Assembly: GCA_016721945.1 (NCBI GenBank)
Contig: JADKHC010000001.1
Span: forward strand, 186,001-250,000
Direction: 5' to 3'
Origin: Verrucomicrobiota bacterium
GTDB lineage: Bacteria; Verrucomicrobiota; Verrucomicrobiia; Opitutales; Opitutaceae
Length of the DNA stretch: 64,000 bases
Under the pieces are notes generated by a model, which saw only the letters and a list, made by a program, of their open reading frames with translations, was not told the origin of the DNA and searched no databases. The position numbers and the translations under genes were made by a program. Shown piece after piece: positions 24,387-32,425 of the stretch (position 1 is its first letter; each line of letters opens with the position of its first letter).

Positions 24387-27116
24387 ATGAATACGCTGAC
24401 CATCCGTAGCTACTGGGCTCTGCCTGCCGCCGCGATCGCCCTGATCGCGTTTTCACAACTAACCATCGCCGCAACCGATACCAACCCTCAACCCGCGCGG
24501 CCAGCCGCCGCAACCGCACCCGCTACACCGGCACCTGCGGCCAAACCAGCTATAACCGACAAGATTTCGGCAAAGCCCGAAGCCAAGAAGGAGCCTGCCG
24601 CCACTCCGAAACCCGCACCGGCTGCGGTGCCCGCGGCTAAACCCGTTGCCGCTGCAAAAATCCCTGCACCCGCACCACGCCCCACGACAGACGAGGACGT
24701 GATCGTGGTGGATGCGGTCTACGCCTTCGGCCGGTTTAACGAGGAGCGCACCGTACTCAACTCGCCCGTTCCGATCGATTCCCTAACGTTGTCCGAACTG
24801 CGCAGCACGGGCTACACCGAAACAGCCCAAGCGATCCAAGCCCTCGTCCCATCGTTTAATTTTCCGCGACCAAGCCTCACCGACGGCACCGATCACATCC
24901 GGCCAGCGACCCTCCGCGGCCTCGCGCCCGACCAAGTCCTGGTCCTCGTGAACGGTAAACGTCGCCATGCCAGTGCGCTGGTCAACCTCAACGGCACTGC
25001 CGGCGCCATCGGTCGCGGCTCAGTCTCGGTTGACTTCAATGCATTTCCGCCAACCGCGATCGGTGGTATCGAAGTGCTGCGTGACGGTGCCGCTGCGCAA
25101 TATGGCTCAGACGCCATCGCTGGCGTCATCGATCTAAAGCTGCGAAGCGATATCGGCTACGAACTGAGCACGACCATCGGATCAACCTACGAAGGTGATG
25201 GCGAAGTGATCGAAGCCGCGTTCGATGCGGGCGCAAAGCTTGGTCAAACCGGCTTCATTCATGTCTCAACCTACTTCCGAGATCGCAAGAGCACTGACCG
25301 CTCGCGCAACGACGTTCGCCAGCAGTATTTCGGCACGCGGGGAGCAAACCTCATCGTCTTCCCTGTGGTAAGTTCGACTAACAATTCTCCCGTGCTGCAA
25401 GCCGGTGATACGCTGGACCCGCGCGAAGCGACCATCAACCGGCGCACGACGCACCTAGGCGACTCCGAGAGCAAAGAACACGGCATCTTCGTTAACGCCG
25501 AGGCCGGCAAGAACGTCAAAGGGTATGCATATGGTGGATACACACGCCGCAACAGCGACGCGGGTGCGATCTTCCGGCGCCCCCTCGACAACAGCAACGT
25601 ACGCGCAATTTTCCCGGACGGCTTTACGCCAATGATCAAGACAAGGGTAACCGACACCTCGTTTACGGGCGGTGCAAAAGACCTGACGGGCGACTGGACT
25701 TGGGACCTCAGCCAGACTTGGGGAGCCAATGAGCTTCGCTACGAAGTCGACAACACCGTGAACGCCACGCTCGGCACCGCCAGCCCCACTCATTTCTACG
25801 CGGGTAAACTCTTCTTCCAACAGGCTACGACGAATTTAGACCTTACGCATCAGTTCGACTTCGGCCTAAACGCTCCGCTTCGTGTGGCCATCGGTGGCGA
25901 ATTCCGCTGGGAAAACTACGAGATCACCGAAGGCGAACCCGATTCGTATCGCAACGGCGGCGTGCGCGTCCTCGACGGACCCTACACCAATAGCGCGACC
26001 AACTTGCCAACCCCCGGCGCGCAGGGCTTCCCGGGCTTCCAGCCCTCCGACCGGGTCAACCCCGACCGCAACAGCTACGCGTTATACTACGACATGGAGA
26101 ACCAGCTGACGGACAAGCTCTACGCCTCGGCCGCCGTGCGTTACGAAAACTACAGCGACTTCGGCTCAACCTTCAACGGCAAGGTCGCGGGACGCTGGCA
26201 GATCGCCAAACCATTCGCCATCCGCGGAAGCGCCAGTACCGGCTTCCGCGCACCGTCGCTCCAGCAAGGATACTTCAGCCAAACCGCCACTGCCTTTGTC
26301 GGCGGCATACCCTACGACGTGCGGACATTCTCGGTCAACCATCCGGTGGCGATAGCTCTTGGTTCGGTTGATCTGAAGGCCGAAAAGTCCAATCACTACA
26401 GTCTGGGCGCGACCCTACAGCTGGGCGACACGTTCTCGGCCACGCTCGATTGCTATGAAATCTACATCGATGACCGCATCGTCTATTCCAGTAACTTCAA
26501 CGACGTCGGTACGCGTAATTTTCTGGCGGCCCAAGGCTTCCCGAGTGTCTCCGCCGCGCGGTATTTTACCAACGGCCTCGACACCAAAACACAAGGTCTC
26601 GACCTGACGACGCGGTATCTCATCAAGACCAAGAGCGCCGGCAACCTCATACTGACCGCCGGTCTTAACGTAAACCAGCAGCGGCTCACCCGTGTGGCCA
26701 AGACACCCCCGCAACTCGCAGCCGTTTCGACGATCCCATTGATCGACCGCGCCGAAACCGTGCGTTACGAAAAAGGCCAACCCCAGAACACGATCAATCT
26801 CGCCGCCAATTATCTCTTTCGGAGATGGGGCCTCGTCATCCGCGAAGTCCACTACGGCAAGACCACCCTTGTCGGTGCCGCCGCCGATCCAACACGCGAC
26901 CAGACCGTCAGCGCAAAATGGATTACCGATATCAACCTCTCGTACAATCTAAAGCGCTACCTAACCATCAACGTTGGGGCAAATAATCTCTTCAATGTCT
27001 TCCCCGACAAGGTTCTCGCCGCCAACAACGCTTCGGGCTACTTCAAATACCCCAACATTTCGCCCTTCGGTTACAACGGTGGTTTCTACTACCTGCGCCT
27101 GAACAGTCGGTTCTGA
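24387..27116 (+). CDS. TonB-dependent outer-membrane receptor
   Basis: A 909-residue receptor importing an unidentified ligand across the outer membrane. A signal peptide (WALPAAAIALIAFSQLTIAA) is followed by an unusual ~70-residue Ala/Pro/Lys-rich stretch, then a likely TonB box (DEDVIVVDA). The plug domain (residues ~115-255) includes LRGLAPDQVLVLVNGKRRH and IEVLRDGAAAQYGSDAIAG. The barrel carries SASTGFRAPSLQQGYF and ends YLRLNSRF with a terminal Phe. ATG 24387 is preceded by a purine-rich GAGGAG. It stands alone between a TonB-like gene (divergent) and a strong terminator. Nothing nearby names the substrate. Confidence 0.95.
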   Translation: MNTLTIRSYWALPAAAIALIAFSQLTIAATDTNPQPARPAAATAPATPAPAAKPAITDKISAKPEAKKEPAATPKPAPAAVPAAKPVAAAKIPAPAPRPTTDEDVIVVDAVYAFGRFNEERTVLNSPVPIDSLTLSELRSTGYTETAQAIQALVPSFNFPRPSLTDGTDHIRPATLRGLAPDQVLVLVNGKRRHASALVNLNGTAGAIGRGSVSVDFNAFPPTAIGGIEVLRDGAAAQYGSDAIAGVIDLKLRSDIGYELSTTIGSTYEGDGEVIEAAFDAGAKLGQTGFIHVSTYFRDRKSTDRSRNDVRQQYFGTRGANLIVFPVVSSTNNSPVLQAGDTLDPREATINRRTTHLGDSESKEHGIFVNAEAGKNVKGYAYGGYTRRNSDAGAIFRRPLDNSNVRAIFPDGFTPMIKTRVTDTSFTGGAKDLTGDWTWDLSQTWGANELRYEVDNTVNATLGTASPTHFYAGKLFFQQATTNLDLTHQFDFGLNAPLRVAIGGEFRWENYEITEGEPDSYRNGGVRVLDGPYTNSATNLPTPGAQGFPGFQPSDRVNPDRNSYALYYDMENQLTDKLYASAAVRYENYSDFGSTFNGKVAGRWQIAKPFAIRGSASTGFRAPSLQQGYFSQTATAFVGGIPYDVRTFSVNHPVAIALGSVDLKAEKSNHYSLGATLQLGDTFSATLDCYEIYIDDRIVYSSNFNDVGTRNFLAAQGFPSVSAARYFTNGLDTKTQGLDLTTRYLIKTKSAGNLILTAGLNVNQQRLTRVAKTPPQLAAVSTIPLIDRAETVRYEKGQPQNTINLAANYLFRRWGLVIREVHYGKTTLVGAAADPTRDQTVSAKWITDINLSYNLKRYLTINVGANNLFNVFPDKVLAANNASGYFKYPNISPFGYNGGFYYLRLNSRF

Positions 27117-27155
27117 TTTCTCAAGGCTCGTAAGCATAAAAGCACAGCCTTTCTC

Positions 27156-27189
27156 ACGGCCCTTCTGCTCCGGCAGAAGGGCCGTTTTT
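27156..27189 (+). terminator. Strong rho-independent terminator after the TonB-dependent receptor
   Basis: A perfect 13-bp stem, ACGGCCCTTCTGC (27156-27168) with its complement (27173-27185), encloses a TCCG tetraloop and runs into a T-tract. Confidence 0.95.
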
Positions 27190-27428
27190 CTTGGTAAACT
27201 CTGGCACCGAACCAATCCATATGCGCGGCAAAGACCGCATGCGACCACGTCAGCCTCAAACCCGTCGTCTACACCGAACGCCTGAAGATTAATACTGAAA
27301 GCGATAGCGGGTGGTTAAGTCTCTCAGAATTTTACAGAAGAAAACGAAGCTAACGAAGAGATTAAAGAAAACCTGCAGGCCTTCGTTCCCTTGATTATCT
27401 TCTGTTCAAAGTGCAGATGCTCTGCCGT

Positions 27429-27717
27429 ATCCATGCAATGGAGCCACCGATAAACCTAAAAACAGCAGTTATTTAACCGCTAATTATCGCTAATCGCCGC
27501 TAATTTCTGAAGCTAGCCACCGGGATACGCAGCAAAGGAGTTCACCTGACAGGTAAAAGGATGTTTTTATCGATGTCTCTGATTTAGCGCCAATTAGCGA
27601 AAATTAGCGGTTTCAACTGCGGAATTATGGTTTAAACAGACCGTGAGCGATCAGATCGCCAAACCCCGACGTTGTTTCTGCCCCAATCTGTGCTCATCGG
27701 TGTTCATCTGTGGCTCC
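27429..27717. repeat. HP3 inverted repeat, copy 1 (contains HP4)
   Basis: The left end shares TATCCATGCAATGGA with the copy at 61993. The right arm (27687-27717) matches 62284-62314, and the inner flank GCGATCAGATCGCCAAAC is common to both. Arms are built of ~10-nt units (CAGATGAACAC, CGATAAACAC). The left arm here lacks one unit compared with copy 2. Confidence 0.7.
27475..27612. repeat. HP4 inverted repeat with CGCTAAT units
   Basis: Arms 27475-27503 and 27584-27612 are reverse complements at 26 of 29 positions. Each arm holds three CGCTAAT-type units spaced 10 nt apart. The 80-nt interior has no ORF. It lies within HP3. Confidence 0.8.
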
Positions 27718-27860
27718 CAACTGATTGGATACGGCTATGGGCTGTTGGTTTTACCCACCACCGAACCCGTGCGCCAGCAGCGCAACCGCCAACAATGGAT
27801 GAGAACATCGTTCGTGAATAATACGCTGCAGGCCGAATTCGACCGACCGCTTTTCGCCCT

Positions 27861-29084
27861 TCAGAAATAACTCATCCACGCTTCTCGCCGCCTGCGCTTA
27901 AGCGCGGCGAACCATTTGCACGCCGGGTAAAACGCCAGCACGACCAAGATCCAAACGAGGTAAACGACAGGAAGGCTGAACCCCACCTCAGGCGGCGTAA
28001 TCGTTCTCGCACTTCTGCCGAACAAATAAGCCGAAGTACCAAAACAAACTTCACTCACAATCACGGCCAGCGCGTGAATCAACGGGATGTGAAGCATGTA
28101 ATAGAAGAACGGCACTTGGCCGTACACGCGGAATGGCTGGATTCGTTTCGCCCACGGACGCTCGAGCAGCGAAAGAGCGATCAACCCCGGCCCGATTGTC
28201 ATCAACAGAAAACAAAGCGATGGCGGATATTTCGTGCAGTTGAGAAACGATAAAACAGTGAATAACGGACGGGGTTGATGCGTCCAAGGAGTGAGATCCC
28301 CATAAATATTGGTTAGCCGCAGGACCACGAAACCGAGCGTCGCAGCCACACCGGCATATAGCAGCCAGCGCTGCCGCACCGAAGCGTCCCAACGGTAAAC
28401 AGCGCCGAACCCATAGCCCGCCGCCATCACGCCGAACCACGGCAGCAACGGATAGCCCACACGCAGGCTGAAGCCCGACGCCGTTTGAATCGTGCCGGTC
28501 ACATGCAGCATCGACCACAACCAAGACCACGATCCCCAGCTCTCCGGTTTAATCCCATCAAACGCATTGTGGGTAAGAATCAGCGTCAGCCCAAACGTCG
28601 TGATCGCCCAAACTGGCAGGCGGATGATTGCGGCAAGCACGATCATAGACGCGCCCAGCGACCAAAGCGTACTGAAACTGTAGCTCGTGAGATTGATCGA
28701 GAAACGCCAGCCGAACCAACCCAACAGCGTCAATTCGAGGAAGACGAGCCATAGACCGCGCGAAAAAAGAAACCACGAGAGATCGCTCTTCGATTTGCCC
28801 CGCATCGCGGACAGATAAACCCCGGTGCCCGCGAGAAAACTGAAAATCGGCGCACAAAAATGTGTGACCCAGCGGGTGAGAAAAACCCATTCAGACGTGT
28901 GATCCAGATCGAGCGGATTAAATCTATGAAGTGCACTCCAGTGGAAAAAATAGCGCGCGTGGTCGAGCGCCATGACGACCATGATGATCCCGCGCAGGAT
29001 ATCAACCGACTCAATCCGTGCCGCCGGTGGAGTTATCACACGCTCGGGTGTGCTTGGGGGGATGGGAATACTGGAAGAGTCCAT
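27861..29084 (-). CDS. DUF1624 / heparan-alpha-glucosaminide N-acetyltransferase-like membrane protein
   Basis: A 407-residue polytopic protein of the DUF1624 (HGSNAT catalytic) acyltransferase-3-like group. The family's first helix motif is clear: RIESVDILRGIIMVVMALDH with a conserved Asp-His pair. About ten membrane segments follow (for example WFGWRFS, LLPWFGVMAAGYGFGAVYRW, FFYYMLHIPLIHALAVI). The family is thought to acetylate sugars across the membrane; the substrate here is unknown. The basic tail KRRRREAWMSYF lies in the cytoplasm by the positive-inside rule. It is monocistronic, with repeat-filled DNA on both sides. Confidence 0.88.
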   Translation of the reverse strand: MDSSSIPIPPSTPERVITPPAARIESVDILRGIIMVVMALDHARYFFHWSALHRFNPLDLDHTSEWVFLTRWVTHFCAPIFSFLAGTGVYLSAMRGKSKSDLSWFLFSRGLWLVFLELTLLGWFGWRFSINLTSYSFSTLWSLGASMIVLAAIIRLPVWAITTFGLTLILTHNAFDGIKPESWGSWSWLWSMLHVTGTIQTASGFSLRVGYPLLPWFGVMAAGYGFGAVYRWDASVRQRWLLYAGVAATLGFVVLRLTNIYGDLTPWTHQPRPLFTVLSFLNCTKYPPSLCFLLMTIGPGLIALSLLERPWAKRIQPFRVYGQVPFFYYMLHIPLIHALAVIVSEVCFGTSAYLFGRSARTITPPEVGFSLPVVYLVWILVVLAFYPACKWFAALKRRRREAWMSYF

Positions 29085-29418
29085 GGCTTTATAGCGGTAC
29101 GACCGTGCTTCATGCGTGACTGCAACAAGATGCGAACCTCAAAAAAGACTTTCAACTCCCCCTGCCCTAGTACGCGATTTCAGCCCGGAGAACTCATACC
29201 GCTGGCAAGATGAGGGCGGAATTTCGAGGTTAGAGCAATCTGAAAGTTCAGCGCGTGCAACCCCACCGATATCGCCTTCAGGTACGGAAGTAAGTTTGTC
29301 ATAACCTTCCTCCAACGCCAAAACTTCGAACTCGGCGTAAACAACATTCTCGACCCAAAAGTAAACAACTTCGGAGCAGGCTGCTCCGAGGCATCTCAGA
29401 ATACTGTAGGAGAGAGTT
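29085..29418. other. Intergenic, no gene seen
   Basis: No ORF with family likeness or good start. It holds the upstream region of the DUF1624 gene and a short palindrome CGGAGCAG/CTGCTCCG near 29372-29389. Repeat HP1 copy B follows directly. Confidence 0.6.
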
Positions 29419-29588
29419 ATACCAATGACCCTATGCTTTTATACTAAAGTTGATCTTGGCTGGTCTGAATTTTAGGAATTTTACAGAAGAAAACGAAGGT
29501 AACGAAGAGATTCAGGAAGAACCAGGAGGCCTTCGTTCTCTTTGTTATCTTCTGTTCAAAGTCTGATAGCTTGGGGCTGTTGGTATTA
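29419..29588. repeat. HP1 palindromic repeat, solo copy B
   Basis: A ~170-bp palindrome with core arms 29483-29507 and 29531-29555 around a 23-nt spacer and outer ends ACCAAT / TTGGTATT. It is nearly identical to copy A but has a 9-nt insertion before the left arm, a feature shared with copy C. Confidence 0.9.
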
Positions 29589-29615
29589 ATCCCGCGATTT
29601 GCTTTGAAGATGGAG

Positions 29616-29635
29616 GGCCGACGCCCTCGTCGGCC
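29616..29635. repeat. GGCCGACG hairpin
   Basis: A perfect 8-bp inverted repeat GGCCGACG/CGTCGGCC with loop CCCT, within a longer partly palindromic GGAGG...CCTCC context up to ~29663. It is a likely member of a dispersed hairpin class, but only one copy was noticed in this window. Confidence 0.5.
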
Positions 29636-29709
29636 ATGCGCTTTGAGGGCACCGCGCCTCCAACCAATCCGGAACAAGCTGTCCCGACAAAGTAGGCCCA
29701 GAGAAATAA

Positions 29710-29737
29710 AAAACCCGGGCTGCAATGCCCGGGTTTT
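29710..29737 (-). terminator. Rho-independent terminator after ssb
   Basis: A perfect 11-bp stem AAAACCCGGGC / GCCCGGGTTTT with a 6-nt loop. On the minus strand it is followed by a T-rich tract, ending the rplY-pth-rpsF-ssb run; it could also work in the plus direction. Confidence 0.9.
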
Positions 29738-29762
29738 GTTGTAATTCAAAATCGACGTTCGG

Positions 29763-30242
29763 TTAAAACGGTACGTCTTCGTCGATGCCTTCTGGTGCAG
29801 GCGCGGCCGGCTTGGCGTTGCCACGGGCCGGAGGCGAATGCCGCTCGACCGGAGCTGTCTGATCGACGCCTTCTTCGGCACCAGCGCCCGGACCACCACC
29901 GCCAGCGCCGCGGCTGGAGAGGAACTGGACGTTGTCGAGGACAACCTTCAGCTTGCTGCGCTTCTGCTGCGTAGCCTTGTCTTCCCACTGGTCGAGCTTG
30001 AGGCGGCCCTCAACCATGGCGGGGCTGCCCTTGGTGAGGTATTTCGCGACGAGCTCGCCCTGTTTGCCCCAGGCTTCGATATCGATAAAGGTCGTTTCAT
30101 CGCGAGTCGCGCCGGACTCGTCCTTGAACTGGCGGTTGACCGCGAGGCCGAACTGACAGATGGCGGTGCCTTTGGGCGTAACCCTTAGTTCGGGATCACG
30201 CGTGAGGTTGCCGATGAGAAAAACTTTATTGAGATAGGCCAT
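29763..30242 (-). CDS. ssb: Single-stranded DNA-binding protein
   Basis: SSB coats single-stranded DNA and recruits replication and repair partners through its C-terminal tip. The 159-residue protein has an OB-fold domain (residues 1-110, opening MAYLNKVFLIGNLTRDPELR), a flexible Gly/Ala/Pro-rich linker, and an acidic tip IDEDVPF close to the canonical DDxxPF. It lies 24 bp downstream of rpsF, the usual rpsF-ssb pairing (rpsR absent). Confidence 0.97.
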   Translation of the reverse strand: MAYLNKVFLIGNLTRDPELRVTPKGTAICQFGLAVNRQFKDESGATRDETTFIDIEAWGKQGELVAKYLTKGSPAMVEGRLKLDQWEDKATQQKRSKLKVVLDNVQFLSSRGAGGGGPGAGAEEGVDQTAPVERHSPPARGNAKPAAPAPEGIDEDVPF

Positions 30243-30266
30243 GGGGCGGAGGCGTTCGGCGTGTCC

Positions 30267-30563
30267 TTAGACGGACTCGACGAAGGTGCGGTAGACGTTG
30301 CTGTTGAGGCGGAGGCGTTCTTTGAGCGCGCCAGGGCCTTCGGCCGGGGCGGCGAAGTTGACATGCACGTAGGTCGCGCTGGTCAGCTTGGCGTCGGTGA
30401 CGCGGGCGAAATCTTTCTTGCCCAGATTTTCGACGGCAGTGACTTCGCCCTGGATGGCGGCGATTTCGGTCTTAACGCCTTCGATGATCTGCTCGATGGT
30501 GTCTTCCTTGCCGCTGTTATCGAGGATGAAGGTGGCGCGGTAGTTGCGTTTGGTTGGATTCAT
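30267..30563 (-). CDS. rpsF: 30S ribosomal protein S6
   Basis: S6 is a small-subunit protein that pairs with S18. The 98-residue product starts MNPTKRNYRATFILDNSGK and has the ferredoxin-like layout, with VKTEIAAIQGEVTAVENLGKKDFAR and a C-terminal strand ending ALKERLRLNSNVYRTFVE. Its ATG overlaps the pth stop by 4 bp (ATGA type), so translation is probably coupled. The N-terminus carries a few extra residues compared with E. coli S6 and it lacks the acidic tail. Confidence 0.95.
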   Translation of the reverse strand: MNPTKRNYRATFILDNSGKEDTIEQIIEGVKTEIAAIQGEVTAVENLGKKDFARVTDAKLTSATYVHVNFAAPAEGPGALKERLRLNSNVYRTFVESV

Positions 30564-31144
30564 TTTGGGTCTCTTCTATTGAGTGAGTTCATGGCCCGGT
30601 CGGCGCCCTGTTCGAGCAGGAGCGTGAGGCCGGATACGTAATGGTCTAGTTTTTGTTCAACGATGGTCTGTTGTTCGGGAGTAAATTTTCCGAGGACGAA
30701 GTCCTTGAGGTCTATTTGTGCGGGTTGTTTCGGGCCGATGCCGAGGCGATAGCGGATGAAGCCATCGCCCAGGTGTTCGAGGAGGCTGGCGACGCCGTTA
30801 TGGCCGCCAGCACTGCCCGTCGTGGAGACTTTGACGAGACCTAGATCGATCGTGAGATCGTCGTAGATCGCGAAAACCGAACCAGGCTCTATCTTGTAAA
30901 ATCCAGCGAGGGCCTGGAGCGAGCGGCCGCTTTCGTTCATAAACGTCTGCGGCTTCGCAAAAACAAAAGTCTGCCCGGGTCGGCGGTCCCAGCGCGCGGT
31001 CTCTGCATCGAACTGCGCCTGTTTTTTCCAGGCGAGCCCGAGCTTGCGGGCCAAGGCCTCGATGACGATGAACCCGAGGTTGTGACGGGTTTTTTCGTAC
31101 TCGCGGCCCGGATTGCCGAGACCGGCAACGAGCGAAATAGACAT
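30560..31144 (-). CDS. pth: Peptidyl-tRNA hydrolase
   Basis: Pth releases peptides from stalled peptidyl-tRNA. The 194-residue protein matches family length. Motifs: VAGLGNPGREYEKTRHNLGF with the catalytic His after TRHN, KPQTFMNESGRS, and DDLTIDLG followed by GSAGGHNGVASLLEHLG. It lies 60 bp after rplY, the common rplY-pth arrangement, and overlaps rpsF by 4 bp. Confidence 0.97.
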   Translation of the reverse strand: MSISLVAGLGNPGREYEKTRHNLGFIVIEALARKLGLAWKKQAQFDAETARWDRRPGQTFVFAKPQTFMNESGRSLQALAGFYKIEPGSVFAIYDDLTIDLGLVKVSTTGSAGGHNGVASLLEHLGDGFIRYRLGIGPKQPAQIDLKDFVLGKFTPEQQTIVEQKLDHYVSGLTLLLEQGADRAMNSLNRRDPK

Positions 31145-31204
31145 GACTCAAAGAACAATCGTCCCGGCCGGTGCGGTCAAGCGGCCAGCCGGAACGGGGA
31201 AAAC

Positions 31205-31966
31205 TTACTTCTTGGCGGGAGCAGCGGGTTTGGCACCAGCGGCGGGAGCGGCGGCCTTCTTGTCGCCAGCGGCGGGAGCAGCGGCCTTGGCATCGCCAGC
31301 AGCGGGAGCGGCAGCACCGGCAGCGGGAGTGGCACCGGCAGCAGCAGGAGCACCTTCGCCAGCGGCGGGTGTAGCAGAGACGGCGGCAGCGACTTCGGCC
31401 ACGGGCTCGACGCACGAAACGACGGCCTGGCTCTTGTCATCGCGGTACTCGACGCCAGGGACGGCCTTGAGTTCGCCAACGTGAATGGTCTCGCCAACCT
31501 TCAACTCGGTCACATCGACCTCGATGAAGTTCGGCAGATCCTTCGGGAGACAGCGGATGCGGATAAACTGGTTCGACGTTTCCAAAACGCCGCTCTGGTT
31601 CTTCACGCCGAAAGATTCGCCCGTGAGGCTGATCTTAACGCGGATTTCGAACTTCTCGTCAGCCTTCACCTCGTGAAGATCGACATGGAGAAAGCGATCG
31701 GTGATCGGATCGCGCTGGACTTCCTGGAGGAAGGAGAGCGCAGCTTCCGGCTTATCTTTACGCTTCAGCTCGACGAGCGAGGCGGAACCCGCGATCGATT
31801 TGATCAGGCGGGCGAATTCTGGGACATCAATTGAGAGCAGCTCGGGAGCTGTGTGTTTCCCGTACAAAATGGCGGGAACTTGATTGACCTTGCGGAGGCG
31901 GCGGGAAGCGCTGCGACCGGTGTTGGCGCGTGAAGCGACGTTGAGGATGAACTGTTTTTTTGACAT
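31205..31966 (-). CDS. rplY: 50S ribosomal protein L25 (Ctc-type, Ala/Pro tail)
   Basis: L25 binds 5S rRNA. ATG 31966 gives 253 residues from MSKKQFILNVASR; a 37-residue upstream extension was rejected because the family starts here. The N-terminal 5S-binding domain holds NQVPAILYGKHTAPELLSID, followed by the TL5/Ctc-type C-terminal beta domain (to ~residue 190). It ends with ~60 residues of Ala/Pro/Gly/Lys repeats (PAAG-type units), far longer than in most homologues. It is the first gene of rplY-pth-rpsF-ssb. Confidence 0.94.
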   Translation of the reverse strand: MSKKQFILNVASRANTGRSASRRLRKVNQVPAILYGKHTAPELLSIDVPEFARLIKSIAGSASLVELKRKDKPEAALSFLQEVQRDPITDRFLHVDLHEVKADEKFEIRVKISLTGESFGVKNQSGVLETSNQFIRIRCLPKDLPNFIEVDVTELKVGETIHVGELKAVPGVEYRDDKSQAVVSCVEPVAEVAAAVSATPAAGEGAPAAAGATPAAGAAAPAAGDAKAAAPAAGDKKAAAPAAGAKPAAPAKK

Positions 31967-32174
31967 GGTTTCGTTCCCCCTGTCACCCCGGGAATCGAGG
32001 GCAGGCGTAGTGGAAAAGGGTTCGAGGGAATAGACCGAGGGCCCCCGATGGCAACCAAAACTTTGGTCGTCGCGCATATTTCGGTGATTCTAAGTAAAAC
32101 GAGCATTGACAACAGCGGCCGTCCGACTGTTTTTCGACCCTCCTTTCGCGCGGTGTAAACCGACGAAGCCACGT

Positions 32175-32249
32175 TGCCCGGTAGCTCAGTGGCAGAGCAG
32201 GTGACTGTTAATCACTTGGTCGAAGGTTCGATCCCTTCCCGGGCAGCCA
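32175..32249 (+). tRNA. tRNA-Asn (anticodon GTT)
   Basis: Plus-strand cloverleaf: acceptor TGCCCGG/CCGGGCA, anticodon stem GGTGA/TCACT around CTGTTAA (anticodon GTT), T-loop GGTTCGATCCC, discriminator G and an encoded CCA. A TTGACA hexamer at 32106 may be part of its promoter, although no good -10 box was found. No integrase or direct repeat of the tRNA 3' end was seen nearby. Confidence 0.96.
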
Positions 32250-32425
32250 TTTTTAATGAAGGTCGAAAGATCGACCGAAGAGGTAAAACTCTCTGGAAGT
32301 AAGGAACTTTCAGAGAGATTGATCTTAGCCGAATAGCGCCTTGTCCCCAGATCGGGGGCAATTACGATCGAATTGCCCTGAATTCCAGGGATTTCATCGC
32401 TCCAAGGCTTAACCTCCACCCGTTT

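Larger units (their letters stand above)
27290..27753. repeat. HP1 copy D, diverged and interrupted by nested HP3 and HP4
   Basis: HP1 core arms at 27334-27358 and 27381-27405 surround a 22-nt spacer. A diverged HP1 outer half is recognisable upstream from ~27290. The HP1 3' end appears only at 27734-27753, where 17 of 20 bases match the end of copy B. The ~320 bp between hold the HP3 and HP4 repeats, as if these were inserted into HP1. The region 27190-27860 has no convincing gene. Confidence 0.65.
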
